Under the pieces are notes generated by a model that had not been told where the DNA came from, did no database searches, and worked only from the letters and a program-made list of their open reading frames with translations. From assembly GCF_016904945.1 (NCBI RefSeq), contig NZ_JADIKF010000037.1:186001-250000 (forward strand): a stretch of DNA of 64,000 nucleotides, read 5' to 3'. The position numbers and the translations under genes were made by a program. Source of the stretch: Dyella mobilis. Its GTDB lineage: Bacteria > Pseudomonadota > Gammaproteobacteria > Xanthomonadales > Rhodanobacteraceae. Positions 8,166 through 15,830 of this stretch are shown here, piece after piece. Position 1 is the stretch's first letter. Every line of letters begins with the position of its first letter.

Positions 8166-8944
8166 GCCTGCGCGTCGCCCGGCAGCAGCTGCAACTCGGC
8201 ACGCAGGCTTTGCAAGCTGTGCTGATTGATCTGGATAAAGCCGCTGGCCGGCGTATCCAGGTCCGCAATCAGGCTGATGGAAATAGCCACCATCAACACC
8301 GGGATGAACGTGGCGAACCACGATCGATGACGTTGCCCATACCCCACCACCAGCGAAGTCAACGCAGCTAGAAAGCCCAGCAGCAGCCAGATGTCGACCG
8401 GAATGCGGTTAAGCGTCGCCTCGACCCGCTCGCCATCCACGTCGAACAGCATATTGAGCGATTGCGCGTAGAGCGCGACGATCGGTGTCTGGTTCTGCTG
8501 CGCAACGGCCACCGCATCGCTCCACAGCGCCTGCTGGATGGCTCTCGATTGTTCCATCGCACTCTGCTGTTCCCCGTTGCCGCGGGCGAGGCTGAAGATG
8601 GCGATGCGCGCTTTCAGGTAATCGTGCAGCAATGACGGAGCGCGGCTGCGCACCGGCTCGGCCTGCATGGCGGCACGCTGATACGCCGTGGCGATGGCAT
8701 TGGCCTCGTCGGCCACCAGCTTCTTGCGCTCATCGAAACGCGACAGGCCCATGGCCATCGCAAAGCCCAGCAACAGGCTCAGCAGCACGGCGATCTGGCC
8801 ACGCGTTTCGCGCACTTCCTTCTGCCAATCGCGATCGTCGCGATGAGCGGCCAAGGCACGCAGGCGATAACCGAATTCATGGGCCAGCAACAACACGATG
8901 CAAGTGACTGCAAACAGTACGGCCGGATGATCGAGCAGGTACAT
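8159..8944 (-). CDS. DUF4239-like (bestrophin-like) membrane protein
   Basis: From the ATG at 8944, behind a GAGGGGGCGACG ribosome site, the protein has 261 residues. It has an N-terminal helix (MYLLDHPAVLFAVTCIVLLL), a second one (QIAVLLSLLLGFAMAMGLSRFDERK), a long soluble helical region containing DEANAIATAYQRA, and two C-terminal helices (WLLLGFLAALTSLVVGY and FIPVLMVAISISLIADLDTP). This layout and the RF-ER-K-DEANAI block match DUF4239/bestrophin-like proteins. The function is unknown. The end overlaps DedA tail to tail. Confidence 0.7.
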   Translation of the reverse strand: MYLLDHPAVLFAVTCIVLLLAHEFGYRLRALAAHRDDRDWQKEVRETRGQIAVLLSLLLGFAMAMGLSRFDERKKLVADEANAIATAYQRAAMQAEPVRSRAPSLLHDYLKARIAIFSLARGNGEQQSAMEQSRAIQQALWSDAVAVAQQNQTPIVALYAQSLNMLFDVDGERVEATLNRIPVDIWLLLGFLAALTSLVVGYGQRHRSWFATFIPVLMVAISISLIADLDTPASGFIQINQHSLQSLRAELQLLPGDAQAH

Positions 8945-9040
8945 CGTCGCCCCCTCGGATGCCTGGATATGCTGGTACTGCGTGCCGGACACTTTAGCGG
9001 GTAATCGCGCCGCATTGCCAAGAGCTCCCCCCTCCCACCC

Positions 9041-9060
9041 TCCCCCTGCCGGCAGGGGGA
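9041..9060. repeat. 20-bp perfect palindrome (REP-like)
   Basis: TCCCCCTGCC followed directly by GGCAGGGGGA forms a perfect 20-bp palindrome inside a C-rich tract (9025-9062), upstream of the DUF4239-like gene. It resembles the CCCTC/GAGGG inverted repeats at 17561, 33396 and 36871, suggesting a dispersed intergenic element. Confidence 0.55.
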
Positions 9061-9204
9061 AGAGTAATGCGATGCAGGATTTATCTCTCCCCATCATCCG
9101 CCCCCGCTGACATACGAGGGGGTGCCCAACGCGAGATATTGTGCAAGCCGGGCGAGCCTTCGTCCACGCGATCCGCGCACGCCCGGCGTATGAAGTGAAA
9201 GAGC

Positions 9205-9239
9205 GCGAGCCGCATGGGTTAAGGGCCCACACGGCTCGC
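9205..9239 (+). ncRNA. structured RNA hairpin upstream of a small ORF
   Basis: GCGAGCCG (9205-9212) pairs with CGGCTCGC (9232-9239). Inside it TGGG (9215-9218) pairs with CCCA (9226-9229), leaving a 2x2 internal loop and a 7-base loop. A further GCCGGGC/GCCCGGC inverted repeat lies just upstream (about 9149-9185). The two stems lead directly to an AAGGAG ribosome site and a candidate short ORF, so this stretch could be a regulatory leader. No known riboswitch family was recognised. Confidence 0.35.
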
Positions 9240-9278
9240 TACCACAACCAACTTACGATACTTAAGGAGTAGTTGATC

Positions 9279-9380
9279 ATGGGTCCCCGGATCATACGGT
9301 ACACACACGTCAACGTGTCCCCGCCGTACCAGCTTTCGCTCACTTCACGTTCGTGCCTCACGCACGAAGCCGGGTCTTAG
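9279..9380 (+). CDS. candidate small ORF, 33 residues
   Basis: An excellent ribosome site (TAAGGAG, 9 bp before the ATG) precedes a 33-codon frame beginning MGPRIIRYTHVNVSPPYQLS and ending THEAGS. It has no signal peptide or membrane segment and is rich in Ser, Arg and Thr. The coding sequence itself contains nested inverted repeats (GGTAC/GTACC around ACACGT/ACGTGT), so the RNA may be folded. No homologue is recognised. Support comes from the ribosome site and the structured leader only; it may be a regulatory leader peptide, or not translated. Confidence 0.35.
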   Translation: MGPRIIRYTHVNVSPPYQLSLTSRSCLTHEAGS

Positions 9381-9446
9381 CGGATATCGGCCGACTAAGC
9401 GTAGGCATACGCTTACACGGCTTGCAGATTTTTCTCTGTTATCCCT

Positions 9447-9471
9447 CACGCCGCGCGCAATGCGCGGCGTG
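9447..9471 (+). terminator. strong GC hairpin before the XAC0095-like gene
   Basis: CACGCCGCGC (9447-9456) pairs perfectly with GCGCGGCGTG (9462-9471) around a GCAAT loop. No T-tract follows, so it is not a classical intrinsic terminator. It lies 22 bp upstream of the ATG at 9494 and could affect that gene's translation, or end the RNA of the upstream small ORF. Confidence 0.35.
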
Positions 9472-9493
9472 TCTAACGGTGTGGAGCGACGGT

Positions 9494-9763
9494 ATGAAAG
9501 CGTTCAAGCCCGCGGCCATGACGCTGCGCGGATATGTGTTGCACGAAGAGCAATATCGCAAGTTGGAACAGTTGCGCGATCAGCTTTTTCTGATGGCGAA
9601 AGTGATTTATGCATCGACCGAGGAAGAGGAAGACGTGTTGCTGGAGGTGCGGCGCTCCAATCTCGGGCAGCTGCTGGAAGATTTCGGCTTGCGCGTGGAC
9701 GAAGTGGTGACGGCGCTGCAGTGCGACGGGCATCGATTGCAGACGCCGTCGCAATGGCACTGA
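9494..9763 (+). CDS. XAC0095-like small protein
   Basis: The 89-residue soluble protein starts MKAFKPAAMTLRGYVLHEEQ and is mostly helical with acidic segments (YASTEEEEDVLLEVRRSNL). The GYVLHEEQYRKLEQLRDQLFLMA block and the closing helix LGQLLEDFGLRVDEVVTALQ resemble the XAC0095-like domain, found in short Xanthomonadales proteins of unknown function. The ATG follows a GGAG-containing stretch (GTGGAGCGACGGT). A strong hairpin-T5 terminator follows it. Family assignment is from memory of the pattern. Confidence 0.65.
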   Translation: MKAFKPAAMTLRGYVLHEEQYRKLEQLRDQLFLMAKVIYASTEEEEDVLLEVRRSNLGQLLEDFGLRVDEVVTALQCDGHRLQTPSQWH

Positions 9764-9776
9764 AAGCCAGATGTAG

Positions 9777-9820
9777 GTTGGGTTACCCTGGACTTGATCC
9801 GGGGGTAACCCAACGTTTTT
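9777..9820 (+). terminator. intrinsic terminator built on a GTTGGGTTACCC repeat
   Basis: GTTGGGTTACCC (9777-9788) pairs with GGGTAACCCAAC (9803-9814), 12 bp perfect, followed by G and five T (9816-9820). It lies 13 bp after the XAC0095-like stop, where it would end that transcript. The same core recurs in a second inverted repeat at 9842-9865, and the GTAGGTTGGGTTA/TAACCCAGCCTAC ends look like a REP-type intergenic repeat. Confidence 0.75.
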
Positions 9821-9841
9821 CTCGCGCCGACACGAAATCTG

Positions 9842-9865
9842 CTGGGTTACGCTGCGCTAACCCAG
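9842..9865. repeat. second CTGGGTTA/TAACCCAG inverted repeat
   Basis: CTGGGTTA (9842-9849) and TAACCCAG (9858-9865) form an 8-bp stem with an 8-base loop. Together with the 9777-9814 hairpin it makes a paired REP-like unit in the convergent gap between the XAC0095-like gene and the efflux outer-membrane factor. It ends 6 bp from the latter's stop codon and may serve as its minus-strand terminator. Confidence 0.5.
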
Positions 9866-9871
9866 CCTACG

Positions 9872-11374
9872 TCAATGGCTGGATGCTGCCACGTCCTGAC
9901 GGTTCCACCAGCCGCCGCCGACGGCCTGAAACAAGGCCACGGAATCGGAATAGCGGGCCGCGCGCGCCTGGATCAAAGTCAGCTCGGCCTGCCGGTAAGT
10001 TACCTGCGCGTTGAGCAACGCCACCATGCTGATGTCGCCCACCGCATACTGGCGTTGTGCAATCGCCAGGCTGCGTGCGGCAGCTCGCTCAGCGCGCGAA
10101 CTGGCGACCAGCGCATCGGCGTCGGACTGGGCCGCGTGCAGCGAATCGGCCACGTTTTGCAGCGCCGACATCACCGTGCTGCGGTATTGCTCGGCGGCTT
10201 CTCGATAAGTCGCCTCCGCCGCGCGCTGCTTGTGCTTGAGCGAGCCGCCGTCGAAGATCGGTGCGGTAATCGCTGCACCGAGATTCCAGAAGCTGGTGCC
10301 GTGGCCGAACAGATCGTGCATCTGGTCGGCCGCGCTGCCGCCATTGGCCGTGATGTTGATATTGGGCAGGCGCGCCGCAAACGCCACGCCGACTTGCGCG
10401 CAGGCAGCGTGCAGATTGGCCTCGGCCATGCGCACATCCGGCCGCTGCTCGACCAGACGCGCCGGCAGGCTCATCGGCAAGTCTTGCGGCAACTGCAGTT
10501 GATCCAGCTCGAAACGTGCCGGAATGTCCTGATCAGGCGGGCGCCCGCTCAACACGGCCAGCAGATCGCGCTGTTGCGCCAATTGCTTCTGCAAGGGCGG
10601 CAAACTCGCCCGCGCCTGCTCCAGCGTTGCCTGTTGCGCGGCAATATCGGCCTCGCCCACATCGCCCAGGGCCAATTGCTTCTGGTTGGTGTCGAGGATC
10701 TTCTGCTGGCTGTCGATCACATCCTGCGTAGCCGCAATCTGCGCACGCAGCGAGGCTTCGCCCACCGCTGCGTTCACCACATTGCTGGTCAGCGTGAGAT
10801 ACGTCGCTTCCAACTGAAAGCGCTGCGCATCGGCCTGCGCCGTCAGCGATTCCACACTGCGGCGATTGGCGCCCCACAAGTCCGGCATATAGGAAATGCT
10901 CAACTGCGCCGTGGTGAGGTTGTACAGCGTGGCGTTGGACACCACGCCGCTGGCGATCACCGAGCCGGTCTTCTGGCGAGTCGGGTCTACGCTGGCCGAC
11001 ACCTGCGGGAAAAACTGGCCCTGCTGCGCGCGCACGTTTTCCATGGCCGCACGCAAGGCTTCCTGTGCAGCGGCGACGTCCGGGTTGTGCTTGATCGAGT
11101 CATCCACCAGCGCGTTCAACGGCTGGGAATGGAACAGCGTCCACCACTGCCCGGGGATATTCATGTCGCGCACGAACTGCTGCGCGCCGCCATCTGCCCC
11201 GGGCGTCGAAGTGGTCGCCTTGGGCGTGCCCGCGGGCGCGTAATCCTGGCTGACCGGAGCGGCAGGCCGATGGAAGTCCGGACCTACGGCGCATGCGCCC
11301 AGCGAGATGGCGATGCCGAAGGCGAGCAGGCTGCGACCGGCGCGCCACAATGCGATGTTCTGGATAGCGGGCAT
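9872..11374 (-). CDS. RND efflux outer-membrane factor lipoprotein (NodT/OprM family)
   Basis: This is the outer-membrane channel of a tripartite efflux pump. The 500-residue protein has a lipoprotein signal ending SLGAC (Cys28), then CAVGPDFHRPAAP, the classic OprM/NodT start. Two repeats of the TolC-like helical barrel follow, with typical segments such as LRAAMENVRAQQGQFFPQVS and QRPDVRMAEANLHAA. The ATG follows a GGAGGAG site. It is the last gene of the operon MFP-permease-OMF and starts 2 bp after the permease stop. Confidence 0.93.
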   Translation of the reverse strand: MPAIQNIALWRAGRSLLAFGIAISLGACAVGPDFHRPAAPVSQDYAPAGTPKATTSTPGADGGAQQFVRDMNIPGQWWTLFHSQPLNALVDDSIKHNPDVAAAQEALRAAMENVRAQQGQFFPQVSASVDPTRQKTGSVIASGVVSNATLYNLTTAQLSISYMPDLWGANRRSVESLTAQADAQRFQLEATYLTLTSNVVNAAVGEASLRAQIAATQDVIDSQQKILDTNQKQLALGDVGEADIAAQQATLEQARASLPPLQKQLAQQRDLLAVLSGRPPDQDIPARFELDQLQLPQDLPMSLPARLVEQRPDVRMAEANLHAACAQVGVAFAARLPNINITANGGSAADQMHDLFGHGTSFWNLGAAITAPIFDGGSLKHKQRAAEATYREAAEQYRSTVMSALQNVADSLHAAQSDADALVASSRAERAAARSLAIAQRQYAVGDISMVALLNAQVTYRQAELTLIQARAARYSDSVALFQAVGGGWWNRQDVAASSH

Positions 11375-11376
11375 GG

Positions 11377-14300
11377 TCAGATCTCCTCCGCCGAAGGGGC
11401 ATGGCCCCAGCGCTTCTGGATAAAGTTCTCCAGTCCGTAGTACAGGCTGGGCAGAATAAACAGCGTCAACAAGGTGGCGATCGGCAAACCACCCACCACC
11501 ACCGTCGCCAGACCGCGCTGCACGTCGGTGCCGATGCCGGTTGCCATGGCGGCCGGCAGCATGCCGATGCTAGCCACCGTGGCGGTCATCAACACCGGAC
11601 GGAAACGCTCCGTGGCACCGACCAGCACCCCTTCGAACAGCGACAGGCCTTCCTTTCGCACGCGGTTGATGTTCGACACCATGATGATGCCGTTCTGCAC
11701 CGCCACGCCGAACAGGGCAATAAAGCCCACTGCGGTGGCGATGTTGAGCGTATCGCCGCGCACGTGCAGCGCGATCAGGCCGCCCACCGTTGCCAGCGGC
11801 ACCACGCCCAGCACCAGCACGGCCTGGTGGAATTTGCCGAATTCAAAGAACAGCAGCACCAGCATGATCGCCATCACCATGCCCATCACCACGATCAGGC
11901 GCGCCTGCGCGCGCTCTTCGTTCTGGAAGTTGCCGGCCCACTCCAGCTGATATTTGTCTTTGTCGAAATGCACTTTCTGCGCAATTTGCGCCTGCGCATC
12001 GCCCAGGTATTCCGACAGTGCGCGGTCGCGGTTGTCGATACGGATGGTCAGTTCGCGCTTGTTGTGCTCGTGCGCAATGGTGCTTTCACCCATGGCCAGC
12101 TTGATGTCGGCCACTTCCTTGAGCGGAATCTGCGCACCGCTGGTGGAGCTCAGCGGCAGCTCGCCCACTGCCTGCAGGCTGTTGGCCACGTCGTTCGAAA
12201 CGCGCGCGGTGACGTTGTAGGTGCGGTCGCCCACGTACACCTGGGTGATCGGCGCACCGCCGATGGCGGTCTGGATCAGGTTGGTGATATCGCTGACATT
12301 GACGCCATAGCGTGCCGCCTCGTCGCGATTGGCCGTAATCGACAACTGGGGAATCGGCGGCTCCTGGAAGATCGATGCATCGGCAGTACCGCGGACACCA
12401 CGCAGCACGTCCACGATCTCGCCACCGATGCGGCGCATCTCGTGGAAATCGTCGCCGTAAATGCGCAACACCAGCGGCGCATGCGCCCCGCCGACCATGT
12501 CGTTCTCGCCGTCGATGATCGGCTGGCTGATACCTACGCTGATCCCGGGAATCTGTTGCATGCGCGCATTGAACTTGCGCAGGAACTCCGCCTTGGTTTC
12601 GCCATGCCAGGTGCTGTAGGGCGTAAGACCCACCGCCGATTCCACGTGCGACGGCGTCCACGGGTCGGTACCCGAATCATTTCGGCCCAACTGGGTGACG
12701 ATGTACGACACCTCTGGAAATTCGCGCACCACTTTGCGCAGCTGAGCCGTCATCTGGCTGGCTTTATCCAGCGACAGACCCGTCGGCATCTGCACCTGCA
12801 GCCACAAGGAACCTTCGTCCAGATCGGGCAGGAATTCGCGGCCGATGGTCGCACCAAGAATCAGCACGCCACAGAACGCCACGGCGGCGATCGCGTAGGC
12901 AATCGGCAGACGATGCAGCAGCTTGCCCAGGGTATGGGTAAACCACGCCTGCAATCTTTCCAACGGTTTGTTGTGGAAGAGCTTGCGCGGTTTGCGCAGC
13001 GCCAGATAAGCCAGCGCCGGCGTCAATGTCACCGTACACAGCAGCGCTGCCAGCAGCGCATAGCCCACGGTAAAGGCCATCGGGCGGAACAGCTTGCCTT
13101 CCGCATGCTCGAAGGCGAACAGCGGTGCATAGGCGGTGACGATGATCAAGGTGGCGAAGAAGATCGAACGACCGACGTGGCCGGTCACCGTCATCACGTC
13201 TTCTTCGGTCAGCACTTCGGTCGGCTTGCTTTCGCGCTGGCGCAGGATCGCTTCGGTAATCACGATCGCGCCGTCCACGATCACGCCGAAGTCGATCGCG
13301 CCGAGCGAGAACAGGTTGGCCGACATGTGGGTGAACTGCATCAGGATGAAGACAGTCACCAGCGACATCGGAATCGCCACCGCCGCCACCAGCGCCGAAC
13401 GCGGGCTGCCTAGGAACAGGATCAGCACGATGCAGACCAGGCCGATGCCTTCCATCACCGTGTGAAACACTTTCTCCTTGGTGGCGTTGACCAGGTCGTC
13501 GCGGTCGATATACGGCACGATCTGCACGTCTTGCGAGCTGAGCTGCTTGTTCAGCTCGGCCACCTTGGCATGAATACCGTCGAGCACACGCGACGGATTT
13601 TCATACTTCAAAAGATCACAGATACCTTCGATGGTATCGGGGTTGCTGTCCTTGCCCAGAATGCCTTCGCGCACCTGATGGCCGTAGCGCAACTTGCCCA
13701 GCTCCCCTACCAATACCGGCACGCCGTTGTTCTGGGTGACGACGATGTCGCCCAGGTCTTTCAGCGAATGCACCATGCCGATGCCGCGCACGATGTAGGA
13801 CTGCTCGCCGCGCGTGATGCGTCCACCGCCCGCATTGGAGGTATTGGCCGAGATGGCGGCGGTGACCTGATTGACGCTGACGCCATAGTGCAGCAACTGC
13901 TGCGGATCGAGTTCGAGCTGGAATTCCTTGGTGAAGCCGCCGAAGTTGTCGACGTTGATCACGCCGGGAACCTGATTCAGCGCGGGAATCACCACCCAGT
14001 TCTGAATCTCCGACAGCTGCATCAGGTTCTTGGTTTTCGATTCCAGCGTATAGCGATAGATTTCGCCCGCCGGGCCGGTCACCGGATCGAGCCCGGGCGT
14101 GATGCCCGTGGGCAGCGTCACCTGGCTGATGCGCTCCATCACGCGCTGGCGCACCCAGTAATCGTCCGCGCCATCCTTGAACGTCAGCGTGATCAGCGAC
14201 AGACCGAACGTGCTGCTCGAACGCATGCTGACCAGATCCTGCGTATTGGCTAGCCCGCGTTCCAGCGGCGTGGTGATTTCCTGTTCGATTTCCTCGGCTG

Positions 14301-14469
14301 CCAGCCCCGGCACCTGCGTGGTGACCTGCGCGGTGACGTCGCTGAGTTCCGGATACGCCTCAATCGAAAGCTGGGTCCACGAGTAGTAGCCAAAACAGAT
14401 GACGAGAATCGTCACGACGATGAAAAGCATTCGCTTCTCAAAGCAAAAGCGGAAGAGCGCGTTAATCAT
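11377..14469 (-). CDS. CzcA/CusA-family RND efflux permease
   Basis: The inner-membrane proton-driven pump of the operon. The 1030-residue protein has the 12-helix RND layout with two large periplasmic loops, starting MINALFRFCFEKRMLFIVVT. The heavy-metal-efflux signature in helix 4 is present as DFGVIVDGAIVITEA, retaining the Asp, Asp and Glu used in proton relay in CzcA. These features place it with the HME-RND group, though the true substrate (divalent metal or other) cannot be read from sequence. Its start overlaps the adaptor gene's end by 8 bp. Confidence 0.92.
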   Translation of the reverse strand: MINALFRFCFEKRMLFIVVTILVICFGYYSWTQLSIEAYPELSDVTAQVTTQVPGLAAEEIEQEITTPLERGLANTQDLVSMRSSSTFGLSLITLTFKDGADDYWVRQRVMERISQVTLPTGITPGLDPVTGPAGEIYRYTLESKTKNLMQLSEIQNWVVIPALNQVPGVINVDNFGGFTKEFQLELDPQQLLHYGVSVNQVTAAISANTSNAGGGRITRGEQSYIVRGIGMVHSLKDLGDIVVTQNNGVPVLVGELGKLRYGHQVREGILGKDSNPDTIEGICDLLKYENPSRVLDGIHAKVAELNKQLSSQDVQIVPYIDRDDLVNATKEKVFHTVMEGIGLVCIVLILFLGSPRSALVAAVAIPMSLVTVFILMQFTHMSANLFSLGAIDFGVIVDGAIVITEAILRQRESKPTEVLTEEDVMTVTGHVGRSIFFATLIIVTAYAPLFAFEHAEGKLFRPMAFTVGYALLAALLCTVTLTPALAYLALRKPRKLFHNKPLERLQAWFTHTLGKLLHRLPIAYAIAAVAFCGVLILGATIGREFLPDLDEGSLWLQVQMPTGLSLDKASQMTAQLRKVVREFPEVSYIVTQLGRNDSGTDPWTPSHVESAVGLTPYSTWHGETKAEFLRKFNARMQQIPGISVGISQPIIDGENDMVGGAHAPLVLRIYGDDFHEMRRIGGEIVDVLRGVRGTADASIFQEPPIPQLSITANRDEAARYGVNVSDITNLIQTAIGGAPITQVYVGDRTYNVTARVSNDVANSLQAVGELPLSSTSGAQIPLKEVADIKLAMGESTIAHEHNKRELTIRIDNRDRALSEYLGDAQAQIAQKVHFDKDKYQLEWAGNFQNEERAQARLIVVMGMVMAIMLVLLFFEFGKFHQAVLVLGVVPLATVGGLIALHVRGDTLNIATAVGFIALFGVAVQNGIIMVSNINRVRKEGLSLFEGVLVGATERFRPVLMTATVASIGMLPAAMATGIGTDVQRGLATVVVGGLPIATLLTLFILPSLYYGLENFIQKRWGHAPSAEEI

Positions 14470-15586
14470 TGAGCAGCACTCCGCCTCGGACGATCACGCG
14501 ATCGCCCGCCTTCAGCCCTTTCAATACGCGCGTACCGTCGGCTTCGTCATAGCTCAGGTCCACCGTGCGGCGCTCGAAGGTCCATGGCGACACTTCGACG
14601 AACACCGTGGTGCTGTCGTTGTTCATCACCAGCGCGGATTCGGGTACGAACACTTCGTCCGGCTGCGGGATGTCGATGCTGACATTGGCGAACATGTTCG
14701 GCTTCAGGCGCAGGTCCGGATTGGCAAACACTGCACGCACCAGGTCGCGACGCGTATCGGGTTGCAGCACGGGATTGACGAAGCTCACGGTGCCGTGGAA
14801 CACATCGTCCGGATACGCCGTCAGCACGGCGCTGAGTTTTTCGCCCTTGTGCACCTGGCCGACATCGCTCTCCGGCACATTGGCGGTGATCCAGACCGAA
14901 TCGAGATTCGAAATGGTCATCATCGATGCGGTCGCATCGTTGACATACGCGCCCGGCGATACCGACAGTGCCGTGATGTAGCCGCTGCTCGGCGCGGTGA
15001 TCTGCATCGGGCGCGTCGCGCTGGCGCCCTGGGCGCCGCCGACGGCGGTAAGGCGCGTCTGCGCGCGGTTGTATTCGGCCAGCGCCTGGTTGTAGCCGCT
15101 CTGTGCGCCTTCCAGGTCTTTCACCGCACTGCCGCCCGCGGCCTTCACGGCGCGCGCACGGTCCAGCGTTTTCTTGGCCAGATCCAGGGCGTCCTTGGCC
15201 TTGTAGAAGTCGGCATAGGCCTGCGCCAGGTCGCCGGAATCGATCACCGCCAGCAATTGCCCGCGGGTGACCTGATCGCCCAACCCCACCTTCAGCGCCA
15301 TGATCTTGCCGGTCAGCGGCGGCAGCACGTTGGTGGTGCGCGCAGGATCCGCCTCGACATTCCCCGGGAATACCTTCGCATGCGGCGCCTGGCGCATCTG
15401 CACCGGCTGCATCACCAGTTCCTTGCGCAGCGGGGAGCCATCGGGAACGGTGTAGGTGCCGTGATCGACAGTGAAAGCAGGTGGCGCTTCGGCGCCCTGG
15501 TCCGAGCCGTGCGAGCAGGCGGCCATGCTCAGTGCTACGGCAATCATGATGGACAGGCGCGAGGCGGTCTTGGTCAGATGAAACAT
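14462..15586 (-). CDS. RND periplasmic adaptor (membrane fusion protein), CzcB/CusB-like lipoprotein
   Basis: The 374-residue adaptor begins at an ATG preceded by AAGGGAAC. It has a lipoprotein signal ending SMAAC (Cys24). A barrel-sandwich (lipoyl-like) segment LPPLTGKIMALKVGLGDQVT is followed by a coiled-coil hairpin (AQAYADFYKAKDALDLAKKT onwards), the returning lipoyl half APSSGYITALSVSPG, and beta-barrel domains including RLKPNMFANVSIDIP. It links the inner-membrane pump to the outer-membrane factor. It is the first gene of the operon, with a 244-bp gap upstream where regulation would lie. Confidence 0.92.
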   Translation of the reverse strand: MFHLTKTASRLSIMIAVALSMAACSHGSDQGAEAPPAFTVDHGTYTVPDGSPLRKELVMQPVQMRQAPHAKVFPGNVEADPARTTNVLPPLTGKIMALKVGLGDQVTRGQLLAVIDSGDLAQAYADFYKAKDALDLAKKTLDRARAVKAAGGSAVKDLEGAQSGYNQALAEYNRAQTRLTAVGGAQGASATRPMQITAPSSGYITALSVSPGAYVNDATASMMTISNLDSVWITANVPESDVGQVHKGEKLSAVLTAYPDDVFHGTVSFVNPVLQPDTRRDLVRAVFANPDLRLKPNMFANVSIDIPQPDEVFVPESALVMNNDSTTVFVEVSPWTFERRTVDLSYDEADGTRVLKGLKAGDRVIVRGGVLLND

Positions 15587-15830
15587 AGAGGTGTTCCCTT
15601 CAGCTTGGCGCTTGAATGCTGCCCCGCGACCACGAGGCCACAGAGCTGTTGCAATACGGTGAAGGGAAGACTGACAGTGCATGAATTCACTATCGGATGG
15701 ATCCCCCGGACCGCGGTTTGGCCGCCTAAAACCACCGCATCCGGGCAGGCTCCTGACGGAGCGCACGCGAGGCAGGGTCAGTAAGGCGGGCTAATACTGG
15801 GTGGTTCCGCTTGCGTGTGACTGTCCAAGT

